This document shows, in pieces, positions 39,995 through 53,700 of a DNA stretch of 64,000 bases. Position 1 is the first letter of the stretch, and each line of letters opens with the position of its first letter. The notes below the pieces were generated by a model that did not search any database, had not been told where the DNA came from, and worked only from the letters and a program-made list of their open reading frames with translations. The stretch comes from Nereocystis luetkeana (Eukaryota > Sar > Phaeophyceae > Laminariales > Laminariaceae). The stretch covers positions 930,001 through 994,000 of the forward strand of contig JARUPZ010000024.1 in assembly GCA_031213475.1 (NCBI GenBank). Reading direction: 5' to 3'. The translations under genes were made by a program, and so were the position numbers.

Positions 39995-42900
39995 GTGAGT
40001 TCCGGTGGTAAACAACTGCAGTAAAACAGGAGCAGCACACAAGCTCATGCGTTGGTATGTGTGCTGATTGGCGTTGTTGACTGCTGCGACTTTGCAGGAC
40101 AGCGACGGTGGTTGCGAAATTATATTTACGTGGGAGGTCAGAGCAAGGGCGGCAGTGTTGCTTGTTGAACTGTCATATTAATACACATAGAAGTTTACGT
40201 GTATGTACGACACGACGAGCAAAATAATATGGCGAGGAGGAGGCGTCACGTGGTAAATGTGAGCGGCACTTTCGTTGCAGCAGCAAACCTCATCAGCACA
40301 CAGGACGTAATCGTACGTACGGCGGTGTATTGTATTGGAACTCGTACCGGTACGCAACAGCTGCAGTACTTACGAGGTACCAGTACCTGATATGCGCCGA
40401 CAGTAGTCCTAGTAGGTTTTACTGCAGTAGGTATATACTGGTAATAGTACGAGTAGGCCTACAAGGCTGTCGTACGTACTCCTATCCAGCATACCTGGTA
40501 CATGAGCTACTGCCGTCCTTTTCGAGGATGAAAAACTAAGGAAAGTTCGTGTACGAGGGTGTACCAGGTATAGGTGGTGCGCGGACCTATAGGCCTTTCC
40601 ATCCTTATATATCCCAGCTGCACCCTGATCCCACCCTCTCACCTTGCTCTCATCCACAACCTGCATGCAGACATGAAAGAAACGTACGCACTATTAATAC
40701 TGTATATCAGTACTACTGCTGTACATGATTCCCTTTCGGGCAATGATCGACTTATAATCCCGGAGATATCATATCGCCAAGCTATTAATAGGTGAATGGG
40801 GGAATACAGCAGATACAGCAGATACAACAGATACAGTCAGTAGCTCCGACGGTGTGACGATGTGAGTTTGAGCTGAGCATTGGTCGTGAAAAACGTGATC
40901 ATGACCGAGGGTACCCTGGTAAGCACCGCACACCGCCCGCACAAAAACGCGCCGCGGCTGGCGCAGAAGGCCAGACCTTTGAAGCGCGGCTGCTGCTGCC
41001 GCTGCTGTGGCTGCGCGGTCAGTTTGAATCTCAGCAGAAGTGTGGGGTTAGACCCTGGCATTTGTGAATCGCCTTTTGGTAAAAACCCTTGACCCCATTA
41101 TTAGTGGCGAGACCTTTGTAGCGGTTTTCATGGCCAGAAATAACGCCATTCGACTGGAACCCCCATATTCAGAGGACAGGGTAGGTGTTCTATTAATATG
41201 AATAGTCACCCTATGAGCTCTTTTCCTAAATAAACGTCTCTCTCTTTGTGCGCCAAGAAAGAGCGTTTCAAATCGATAGCTCGTGTCCCTCTACTTTTGG
41301 GAGTCCCCTTCAAAAGGTGGCATGTTTGGACACGATAATCGTCAAGGCAAGGGCTACCACGGGCACTTCAAACACGCCTTCCAGTCTAATTCAACGTACA
41401 GCACGCGTAAATATTAATACCAGGTAGTATTTTAGTACGGGGGACCATAGTAAATAGGACTAAATATTGTTGGTAAAAAAAGGGAAGTACATAGTTTTCG
41501 TGTGTGCCGTAGGTCCTATTTACTATGCTCCCCCGTAATATTAATAGTAGTTTCCCTCAGAAGCTTAGATGTGCATGAGCCTCAACCCTTTAGGACTGCA
41601 GTAGCCCCAAATTGGAGCACGAAGTATAATACCTGCAATCTTGAGCGGTATGTCCCCCCAAACGGGACTATTAATACCGCAGTCCTACTATTGGGGGGGG
41701 GACCATAGTAAATAGGACCTACGTTACACACAAAATCCTACTTATTTCCCTATTTTTACTAACAATATTTGGTCCTATTAACTATGGTCCCCCGTAGTAC
41801 TGATAGGCTACGAGTAAAACAGTCCTAAAAGGGTTCGCTCTGTTTCTTCCACATACTGCGGGCCTCACCACAAGGGCGGTCCTCCCGTTGTGAGGACCAA
41901 AACACTTGAAAATAGACAAAGAGTTAGTTGAAAAGGGGCCATGAGCCTTGAAGGGCCGGGGGGGGGCTTGTCCTTCCTGCGCAGCATCCGCGGTTTTCCC
42001 AAAGCGGAAACAACGGCGGCAGTGATTTGCAACGCTCTCTCGAGATTGCGTTTCCTGCAGATACGTAGTTCTGAATGATGACACAGGTGTATCTGTAGTC
42101 CCTTCGTACGCATCTACAATATCATGACAGGAAACATGGCACACACGCACATTAGACACGCACACTCAGAGGCGCCGTCCGTCGGCGTATCGAAGGGGAG
42201 AGGTTAACCCTTTTAGGACTGCAGTCCCGTTTTGGGGGCAAGTTGCTTAGAATTTTTCCGGTTTGTCCCCACAACAGAAGTGCAGTCCTGAAAGGGTCCA
42301 GTCGCGGCTGCTGTTGTACCGCTGTGGATCCCACAAAGCAGGGAGCTTCGACTTCGGTGTGATGAGACCACAGCATTAAACTTTCTTCAAATTTGAATGT
42401 GTGGGTTTCCGTGGTCGTGCGGTGGCGAGTCGGAACGCAATGCCGGTGGAGAAAGAGCCAGCCTGCGCGACTTTGGTCGCCCAGAATGTGCGCGCCGGGG
42501 CTCGGCCGTGACCCAGACGTGCGTCGTAACGTACCGGCGGGCGGGCGGGCGGGCGGGCGGGCGGGCGTACTCATGTGTTGCTTTCCTCAAGTCATTTGAC
42601 CATTGACCACGCATCCCTTTCGAGACGGAGTACCGGCGGGAGGGCGAGAAAAGACCCGCGACCGCCGGACAAAAGGCTTGCACGCGTCCGACAGACCAGA
42701 TAGACCCTCTACAGATAGATCAGATAGATCATCTACAAGATGAATCAGATAGACCGGATATATCAGAGAGATCCAAAGCTGCCGTTATAGGATACTGAGC
42801 AGGATCTGGGAAGTCCAGATGCAACCGATCTGTTTACGTAGTACAGCTTGAACCCAGGAATCGTGATCTACAGCAGTCTATATACTGTAGTTAAGCATAG

Positions 42901-45900
42901 AGCATGCAGGTGTTACGGCTCCCACCCGCCGACATGAGCTATTAATAGACCCTTCCGAGCAGGACTATTGTACGTCTCGGCCTTGGACGATCAACGTTGA
43001 TCGTGGAAGTTGGAATCGATGATCCGTGAAAGTTGTGAGTTGTGACTGCTTAACCCTCTAGGGCAAACTTCAGCTTAACCCTTTAGGGCAAACTTCAGCT
43101 TAACCGTTTAGGGCGAACTTCAGCTTAACCCTTTAGGGCAAACTTCAGTCCTGTTCTGGGGACAAAGCACTAAAGTTCTACATGAAGTAGTTTTTTCCCA
43201 AAACAGGACTGCGGTCCTAGAAGGGTTAAGCCTGCTCAAATGTGCGAAAAAAATGGAAATACGTCCCTGGTACGTGTGTATCATACACACGTCTGGCAGG
43301 CATATCGTACCTTTATTTTCCTGTGCGTGTGTGATATGCCACGTATCTATGTATAAATATATGCCTGGTTCGTAGGTGTTTTTTTCTCCCATTCAGTACC
43401 TATATGTACTATGTAGTCCATACGCATGGTGAAGAAGAACGGTCTACAGAGTCTACAGCAATACGACTCGTAGTAAATAAACTCTTTTAACGTCCTGTGG
43501 AATATATAGTAATTTCCCTTTCATGAAGTATGAATTCTGCTGTTGCAAGCTTACGGTTATATAGGGTGAACGGTTCGTCAAAGTACGTAACTCGCCGTCG
43601 CCGTACCAGTCATGCTCATCTCCTGGTACCCTTAACCTGCGAGGACTCACAGACCTTTCAGCTCCTGGTGCCCTCGGGACTGGCGATAACTCAGTTCATT
43701 TCAGCTTATGATCGCGTTGGGATTGGAGGGGACGCCGTCATTTCAGCTCGTGACACCCTTGGAACAAGCGAGGACTCACTCAGTCAGGCTCCTGGGGCCT
43801 CTGGGGCAATCGAGGACGCAGACATTTCAGCCCGTGTTTTGTCATAACACCCTTGGCACAAACGAAATCTCGGTTCATTTCAGCTCATGGTACCCTCGAT
43901 ACAAGGAAGGATTCGGTAGCTTGAGCTCCTGGTTTAGCCTTAGGACCGCGCATCCTCTAAAACGGGCGGTGCTGGTGGGTGGTTGAGTGGGTCCCGAGGA
44001 CTTGACGTACTGGTATGCACTGCTGTGACGACGTTTGAACTATTCACGTGACACATACGTATCGTACTCGAGTGTGTTTTTGAAGGCTTGGAACAGTTTG
44101 TGCTGGTGGTGTGGGTAAAGTCGGTGGATAGGCGGGTGGAGCCTGAACGCAGCGTCTTGTTCGTTTCTTCGTCCGAAGCAAGAGAGCCTCGCAGGCGTGC
44201 CAGGTACCTGGTGCTGCTGCAGTTCTGAAGCCCGAGACTGCTGTCGATGAGGCATGTCCTCCAGTCGGGGATAGGGGATTCACCGGTGTTATTTAGTAGG
44301 GTATACATACTCTGGGGGTACCCGGGTACCTACTCTGAGGGTACCCGGGTACATACTCTGGGGGTACCCGGGTGCATACTCTGGGGGTACCCGGGTACCT
44401 ACTCTGAGGATACCCGGGTACATAGTCTGGGGGTACCCAGGTACCTACTCTGAGGGTACTCGGGAACATACTCTGAGGGTACCCGGGTACATGCCCGAGT
44501 ATGACCATACCAGTCAGATTTACTGTAGTACTCGGGTACCCCAGGCTAAGTCCCTACTGAAGTATATATACGGATGATATATACCGCAAAGAGCGTTGAC
44601 TTTGCACGGGGGTGCGATCGTTTGGTCGGTGCTCGATTCTCACGAACGGAAAGGTTAAGGTCACCAATACCGAACAAACATGGTGTTGTCGGAAACATTA
44701 GGGAGAGCCTTCCTAAAGTCTACCAGTAAATGTTTCGACTTTTTTTAGAGCGCCCTTGACCCTTTTTAGAACCGCAGTCCCGTTTTGGGGACAAACTAGT
44801 CAAATTTCAAGTAGTTTGTCCCTAAAACGGGACTGCGGTCCTAAAGGGGTTAATAACCCTTACCGTCGTCGAGGAAGCGAGCGCTGACTAACGAGCACAC
44901 CGCCCCTGCTGTGCGATAGCGTCCTTAAGGTAGATTGCTTCAGTACAGCAGTAAGGGCCTGTCTACAAGAAACGCGCACGAGTATTACTTGACCTATAGT
45001 GTGAGCAAGACTTAGAACCTTGTTGTGTTGGCACCATCCTTGGACAGCCTCGAGCATAGACTACTATTTTTTAGGATTTAGTTTAGCGCTCGCCGCTAAG
45101 AACGACTTATGATGCCAATTTTCTTAGCCCCCCCCCTCCCCCAGAAAGTGCGCCCTGTGTTGGCATGACGTAGTATTTAGTATATACGTACAGTAGGTTA
45201 TTTGTTGTTCGTGGACCTATGGTTTTTGTTATGTTTGTGTTTTGTTTTGTTTTCGGTAGTTTTTTTTTTGTTTAGCGCGTTGTTTTTGTCTTCACGTTAG
45301 ACCATTATTTCGTCTACCCTAACGAAGTCAGTACGCCCAAAGTGTCCGTCCTGATTATATTACGTGTGTGTTTGTTTGTTTCTTTGTTTGTGTGTATTTC
45401 GGTTTCGTCTGTTTGTTTGTTTTGTTTTGTTTGCTTGTTTGTTTGTTTGTGTGTATTTCGGTTTCGCCTGTTTTCTGTTTTGTTTTGTTCGCTCGTTTTT
45501 GTGTCAGTGCCCCTTTTGTCTCCACGCCAACCCATTATTGTCTCATCCACCATTTCTACCCAACGAAACCAGCACACCCCAGTGCCCCTCCTGCTTCTAT
45601 TGTGCGTGTAACATAACCCGCACGTTTTTAAGTGTCCGTGCTGGTCCTATTGTGTGTGCTCGTACTCCACATGCTTTTTTTTTGTTTTTTTGTTTTTTTT
45701 TCAGTGCACCCGTCGGCGGGGGCCACTCTCAACCGCGCGGCGAGCGTCCATGGGCAGACGACGAAGAAGTGGTACTTCTTTAAGGGCAGGCCGGACCAGC
45801 ACGAGGGTGCCATGAACCTCCTGATTTTCGGAGGGAGCGTCTACCCCGAGCTGTCGGAGGATGTGTGCAACCTCCTCGGCATCAACGCCGGCAGGATAGA

Positions 45901-48900
45901 CTTGGGCAGGTGGGGGGTGTAGTCATTGTAATGCAGGATGTGTGCAACCTCCTCGGCATCAACGCCGGCAGGATAGACTTGGGCAGGTGGGGGGTGTAGT
46001 CATTGTAATGCATGGCCGTATAATTGTCGAATGACCATAGATAGACCCTCGCATCCCTACAATGCCGGAGCGGAGCGCGCCGGGTTTTGCCACCGACCAG
46101 AGGCAGACATTGCTTGCTTGCACCAAGCGCGAAGCGAAGCGTGAGGTGTCGGGCCAGTGGGTGTTATGAAGGGTGAGCTGTGAGCTGCACATCCTACTAA
46201 GCACCGGGCGACATGTAGCGCGTGTTTGTGCTGTGCTGCTCCGCTCCCCTTGATACTGTTTCAATGATATTTTTCGCATTGGTACCTGGTACCAGGTTTG
46301 TACATCCCTGGCGTTCGTCGGAAACGTACGACTCAAGGTATACGGCTGTCTACGGCTGTCTTCATGGTCTCGCCTGTATGGCACCGCCCGCTGTTGACCC
46401 CTGCTGTTGCGGAGGACCATATTAAATAGAACCTACGGTACATACAAAAACCTACCTGGTACCAGGTATACATTTATCTATTTTTACTAACAATATGTGG
46501 TTCTATTTACTATGGTCCTCCATAATAGGTTTTCTGGGGACACGATAATCACTCCAGAAGTTATACTCCATTATTTGCTGGGGGCCATAGTAACTAGGAC
46601 CAAATATTGTTAGTAAATATAGCGAAATATATGGTAGATTTTTGTGTGTACCGTGGGTCCTATATACTAGGGTCCCCCGTAATAGAAGGTCACCCAAAAA
46701 CCTGTTTTGATAAAATAGAAAAGCGCAACCCGATGAACGATCCATACGACTACGGAGGCGTTTTACGACAGAGATTAGGCCTGATTTTTCTGAGGCTCCT
46801 CACTTGAAAAACTCCATACTAATAGTAAGTCACCCATACTAGGGTCCCCCGTAATAGAAGGTCACCCAAAAACCTGTTTTGAGAAAATAGAAAAGCGCAA
46901 CCCGATGAACGATCCATACGACTACGGAGGCGTTTTACGACAGAGATTAGGCCTGATTTTTCTGAGGCTCCTCACTTGAAGAACTCCATACTAATAGTAA
47001 GTCACCCCAAAACTGACTTCAGCAAAAATCAAATTGCGTTCCGATGCACAATCGCATGGCCCAAGTATACAAAAAGGTCATTTTTCCCAGTCAAATTTGC
47101 CGACTATTTCGTACCTGTTTGTTTTCTCCCATCGAAATGCATTTTTGTTCACAGCCTGTTTTGTGACTGACCACAGGCAAAATTTAAGGGAGGTGAGCTA
47201 ATGTGAGAACATCATCATCGTCATCGGTATCGTGTCGAAATCGATTTTCGTTGTCGGTGTGGTTATCGAAATCGATTTTCGTTGTCGGTGTGGTTATCGA
47301 AATCGATTTTCGTTGTCGGTGTGGTTATCGAAATCGATTTTCCTTTATTTTTGTTTATCGGTATCGTATCGAACTCAATTCCGATATCGATATCCGATGA
47401 TCGTCATGAACCGGGGATTTGACCTGTCCGATGCGTGATATCATTGTGTGTGCGCGTTTTCAGGTATGCGGACGGGGAGTGCAGCGTGACAATCAAGGAG
47501 ACGGTGATGGGGAAGGATGTGTTCGTCGTGAGCCCCACGCACTCCAACGATAGCCTCATCGAGATGCTTCTCATGATCGCGGCCGCTAGGAGGTGGGGGG
47601 AAAAAGCGTTATCCAGCAGCAGCAATGTGCAGCAGCAGCAGCAGTGTAATACGTACCAGTAATCAGGACGTATATGGCAGTACGTGGTGATACTGTTTGT
47701 TTGTTGTATGGCAATACGTGGTGATACATCAGTAGCTCCCTACTGCTTTGCAGCATGCCAGTAGAACGGCAGCTGCTCTACTGCATTGGCGCACTCCAAC
47801 GGCTGCCTCGTCGACATGCTTCTCGTGATTTACGGCCGCTAGGAAGTGGGGTTGAAAAATGGCAGCAGCACGTACCAGTCAGCACGCAGCGTATATGATT
47901 GCACGTAGTACCTCTGCTGCAGCAATTTCAATGCGTACCGCGGTTGCTCTACTGTTGTGACGCGCTCCAATGACAGCCTCGTCAACATGTTTATCCCGAT
48001 CGTGGGTGATAAACATGACGGCAATAGGGTGTAGGTGTAGCAGTAGCTAGCTCTACAGCAGATCATTGCCTACATCGATACCTCTATTGCAGCAGATTCA
48101 ATACGTACACCAGCACCCCTACTAAAGCATACGGTAGCAGCACGTACACCCGTAGCTTTACTGAAGCGTAGCAGCACGCACACGAGTACATACGCACCTC
48201 TACTGATTTTTATCAAGAACTATAAAATCGATACGTACACACCCTGCTACGAGCTACCCGGTATGCTGCAATACACTAACACGGACGCGCACCAGCAGGC
48301 AACCCGAAAACCCAATAAACCAGTAGCCCTACTGAAGCACCACAGTGTGATACGCACACCAACATGGCTCTGCTCAAGAAGTATGTCAATACGCTTTCGT
48401 TTCCTGTCGATGCCAATATTTACTATTACGGGGGACCCTAGTTAACAGGACCTATGGTGTAGATAAAAACCTATATATTTGACCATTTTTACTAACAATA
48501 TTTGGTCCTGTTAACTATGGCCCCCCGTAATATCAATAGGGCGTCGGCCGAGCGCATCACGGCCGTAATTCCGTTCTACGGTTACTCTCGTCAAGATAGG
48601 CGGTTTCGGAGAGAACCAATCGCGGCAGCGGATGTTGCCCTCATGCTCGAGGCTATGGGGGTGGACAGAATTATCACCGTCGATCTACACAGCGGTCAGA
48701 TACAGGTGAGGTGGACTGTGCTAACGTACCGGAACGTAACGTAACGAGTAACGTAACGTAACGTAGCGTAGCGTAACGTGTATCGAGTAGCGGGTAACGT
48801 AACGAGTAACGGGTAACGTAACGAGTAACGGGATAATGGGTATTGGGTAACGAGTGGCGTAACGTGATGTAACGCAACGTGTAACAAGTAACGGGTAACG

Positions 48901-50656
48901 AGTGACGTGACGCAACGTGTAACGAGTGTATATAACGAGTAACGTAACGAGTGGCGAGTAACGTGGCGTAACGTTGCGCTACGTAACGTCACGGGGCAGG
49001 TAAGGCAAGGCAAGGCGAGGCAAGGCGGCAACGTAACGGAACGCCACGCAACGGAACGCAACGCAGCGGTACGGGACGTACTGTAGCGGAATATAACTTA
49101 CAGAAACGGAGCAGGCAAGGTAGTGTAAGACAGGGCAAGGCAACCAAGAGTACGTTAGGTAGGGTGAAATACCGCGAAACCTTGTATAGTGCACGCGTGC
49201 CAGGTTCCGCGGTTTAATATGCATACCTCGCGGGTGACACCTCGTTACTCGTATCTGCAGGCCTTTTTTTAGCCCACTATGCAGTCCCGTAGTCTACCTC
49301 CTTCCTCAAAGGGGGGGACCGCAAAAGAGGCGTTCTGCGATAGAGGTTCACCCTAATTTTCTGAGGCTCCTCGCTTGACCTTGAGGGGTTCCATACTTCA
49401 CTCGAAAAGTGACTTTGAGCAAAAATTAAATTGCATCCCGATGAACAACCCCATGGCCCCAGTATACGAAAACGCCATTTTTCGAAAGAAGATTGGCATA
49501 CCGACGAGTTTTGGTTGAGGCCCCTCGTCATTCAGAAAACAGTTCAGCGGAAATGTGCTACGTTTATCGTAGCGAGTCAACACGTCTGGTCTATTATTGA
49601 TAGTACTTTCGTTAAAACACTCTAACATAGAATACCTCTTTTATTGCACTTCGTATCCCGACACACAGGCGGGAACTTCCCGAGAAATTACGATTTTTTG
49701 CGACATGAATATATATATATATATATAATATACCTGGTATATATATAATATATATATATATGTTAATATTAAGCATGCGCTTGATTAGGCTTGCCTTGGG
49801 GTTTTCACGAGCACGTACTATTTGCTTTCTGCGACCTGAATATATACACTCGTAATATTATAGTATTTTCCAGGAACTTAATGGGCATACGATGTTTTCG
49901 CGACATCTTTGCGCTTAGTCTTACAAAGATAAGCAGGCCTCTTTCAGCACCTCGTACTATCTATGTTGTCATACCCCATGAACGCAGGGTTTTTTCTCGC
50001 CCACGACTCCTGTGGACCACCTGACCCCGATGGGGGTGGCCGCGGCTTATCTGGGGGAGCTGGTGACGGAGGAGCTCAAGACGCACGAGGCGTCGAGGGC
50101 AGCAGGGAGCAGGCCGGACGAGGCCGCGTCGAAGATAGTGGTTGTTGCCCCTCAGGAAGGGCAAGTGAGTCGGGGGGGGGTGTTCGTATACCGCGCGCCT
50201 GGCCTACTTGCAGTCCTTGCAGCCCACGGACTACTGTGAAGTACACCAATAGTACGCTTTTTTCTTTTCGCCGCAGGAAGGGCAAGCGAGTGCGCGGGGG
50301 GGTTGTTCTCACGCGCGCGCGTCTGGCCTATCCTTGCAGTCCAAGCAGTCCAAGCATAGACTGCGAGAGAACCCAACAATCCTTAGGTTTTTGTTAGCCG
50401 AGGGAAGGGCAAGCGGGTGCAGGGTGTTTTTTTGGCCTGCGCCTGGCTTGCTGGCAGTCCTTGCAGTCCACGCACAGACTGCTGTGAGAATCACCAAAAG
50501 TCCTGCAATTTTTGTTCATCGCAGGGAGGGGAAGTGGGGCGGGGGCGGGGGGGAGGGGGGTGAGTGCTCTTGTAGCGCGCTCCTGCCTACTTCCTACTTT
50601 CAGTCCAGGCACGGACTGCTGTGAGTTACACCAACCAAAAATCCGCTTATTTTTGC

Positions 50657-50745
<89 letters not shown>

Positions 50746-53700
50746 TTGTTGTTGTTGTTGTTGTTGTTATTGTTGTTGTTGTCGTCGTTGTTTTTAAGGA
50801 GCTTTCCCACCCCCGCTTGTTGGCACATGGCCCCCACCCGGGCCTGATGCCTCACCCGAACCTGACTCTTCCACACGGACGAAGGGTGCGTCGTTACAGC
50901 GGTCGGCAGGGCCCACCGAGAACCCTGATGCCCCTCGCCGATAGCTGTGCCGTATGCACCATGCTGTACTTCTGAGCCGTGGTGTGCTGCGTGATGTGCC
51001 AACCCGTTATGTGCCGTGCGCTGCCCATCCGTGCTGCGCTGGGCTGTGCTAAACTGTGTCCGTGCCCTGCTCTGCTGTGCCTCGCTTTTGCGTAGGTGGG
51101 TCGGGCTAACGCCTTCAAGACTCGGATCGAGAAGTACCTCGAGTCGACACCGGTGGGGCTAGCGTTCATCGCCAGGAGCAGCACCAAGAAGAACGACGAG
51201 GAGGAGGAGGTGCACAAGCACTGCATCGGAGACGTCCGAGGGTGAGCTTGGTGACGAGCTTGGTGTTGATGTTGGTGTTGGTGTGGGTGTTGGTGTTGGT
51301 GTTGATGTTGATGTTGGTGTGTCGGTGTTGATGTTGATGTTGGTGTTGATGGTGATGTTGGTGTTGATGTTGGTGTTGGTGTGGGTGTTGATGTTGATGT
51401 TGATGTTGATGGTGTTGATGTTGGTGTTGATGTTGGTGTTGATGTTGGTGTGTTGGTGTTGATGTTGGCGTAGGTGTTGATGTTGATGTTGGGTGTGTTG
51501 ATGTTGGTGTTGATGGTGTTGATGTTGGTATTGGGTGTTGGTGTGGGTGTTGGTGTTGATGTTGGTGTGTTGATGTTGGTGTGTTGGTGTTGATGTTGGT
51601 GTTGATGTTGGTGTTGGTGTTGATGTTGGTGTTGGTGCTGGTGTTGATGGTGATGTTGGTGTTGGTGTTAATAAAAATATGTCGGGAGACAGCCCTTTCG
51701 CCCCTTTGGACTAATAAAAATATGTCGGGAGACAGCCCTTTCGCCCCTTTGGACAAGACAGTAAAATCTGCCTTGGTTTGCCTTGACTGACGCCAATCCA
51801 CCACCAACATGTCCCGGAACACAGCAATCGTCTGGAGTATTTACGTGTGACTTTACAACTGATTATTATGTTTAGGGGCAGAGTGGTAGGGTTTCATGTG
51901 TTGAACACTCGGCCCTCTATGCACCCTTGACAGCGCATGCTTTCTTGGTCGGCATCCCTCCTTGCATCTTTGATATACCGTGTATGTTGGTGGTGCTGGT
52001 ATTGGTTGCGATGTGGTCGACACCGGCTGCACCCCTCGAAGAATACGGTGTGACTGTCCCCCCCCCCCCTGGTCATACGACTATGGCCATGCATGAGATC
52101 GAGTACATCTCTCCTGTCGAGTACCCCCCCCCCCCCGCCCGCCCCCTCTCTCTCCCATTCCCTTCCGCGCACAGCCCCTTCTCTGCAAGCCTCCGCCGCC
52201 ACGGCCGCGTTCAGCTGTTTTTTCCCCCCCCCCCACCATTTTTATGGTGTATCGTACTACTACTATCACTTTGGGCGGCAATGTAAGAACCATTTTGGAC
52301 ATTAATATGAATACAAAATGGTCGTTACATCTCCGTCGAGTGTATTCCTTCGAACTGCTTTACCTGTTTTATACCTGGTGTTGTGCGGTATACCAGTGCA
52401 GCAGTACCGGCCCCTTTACAGCAGTGCCGCTAATTATTGCGCCAGCTAGCAGTACCGGCGTTATAGCGGCAGTCGGTACTACGGTAGCCCGCACACGGCC
52501 ACCTCAACGGTTAGTCTCCTCCGTGCCGAGCGATCTCTCAGGCACTACTCGCGTAAAGCGGGCAACTGACACCGCCACACTCATTCGGCACTACGAACAT
52601 GTAGAGGGACCACTATTATGCTGCTCTATCATGTTTCCTTCTGTATAAGCGCGTTGTGTTTAACCGTGGATGATATGGTGGGAGACACCGATGACTTTGT
52701 GGATAAAATGCGGTGTGATTGATCACCCCCTCCCCTCAACACCCCCTTCCCCCCCCCCCCCCTGATCCCCTACCGCCTCCGCCACGGCCGTCCTTCCTGT
52801 TTGTTGCTCCATTATTTTTTTGTATTATGTTCTGTCCCGTTTTTTGTTTATGAAAGCGCGTTGTGTATAATCGTGGATGATATGGTGGACACCGGTGGCA
52901 CTCTGGACAACGCGGTGCGATTGCTGACCAGCGCAGGCGCAAGGAAAATAATTGCCTTCGCGACCCACGGACGCTTCTCCGGGGGGGGAGAGGAGCGCGT
53001 CGCGGAGATCCCCGGGCTCGAGCGCCTGGTTATCTGCAACACCCTTCCCCACAGGTCCGCGCCGTCTGATAATTGGTAACTGATTGCGATGCGTTGTGTG
53101 ATTTTGCATGTTGGGTATCGAGATACCAGGTATTCTGTTTGTTTTTTCATCGTTTTAACCGTTTTAACCATGCCAACCGTTTCCATTTTTTACCACGCCA
53201 TTTTTTCCCAACCATACCATCACCTACATGGATGCTGGGCCGTTTCAGCCATGCCAACCACCGTTTCATCCACTCGAACCGTTTCACCATGGCGACCGTT
53301 TCAATTTTTACTACGTGTAATCCTTTTTTATTTTTGTTAACCATGCCGTCACTTACATCATTTTCGGGGCGTTTCAACCATGCAAACCACCGTCTTATCC
53401 ACGCCAACCGTTTCGAACATGCCAACCGTTTTAGCCATGAAAATCGTGGTACCAGCAGCCTGCTCTACTGTTGCAGCGGAAGCTATGGGTTAAATTAACA
53501 ACGCAATCTGAGCGTGGAAGTGTGGCGATTTTTACCAATCCGCCGGAGGATGAAAAGTAAAATAAAATAAAGAAAGAAAAAAGGTTTTAACTTCGCCTTT
53601 TTTCAGCTGCGCCATCGCCCACGTCAATGTCGCTCGTTTCGGCCATACCAACAACCGTTTCATCCATGTAAAACGGTTTCACACCCACCAAACGTTTCAA

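Larger units (their letters stand above)
39995..45229. other. PRPP synthase intron 1
   Basis: A 5.7-kb intron. It has no other exon, several family A/B/D/G and GATCT repeats, the 23- and 42-bp tandems, and many TACCAGGTA and ATTAATATTAAT words. The ATG at 40911 (MTEGTL, then GTAAGC) does not fit the reading phase of exon 2. Confidence 0.5.

Noticed and set aside
40911-40929. Alternative PRPP synthase first exon (MTEGTL with GTAAGC donor)
   Set aside because: It would leave phase 0, whereas exon 2 needs phase 1; the exon at 39775 fits.
50394-51002. Poly-Asn minus-strand frame and poly-Leu plus-strand frame
   Set aside because: Both come from the (TTG)n tract in PRPP synthase intron 5.
51166-51822. 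His/Asn/Thr-rich minus frame of 218 codons
   Set aside because: It is the antisense of exon 6 and the GTTGATG array.
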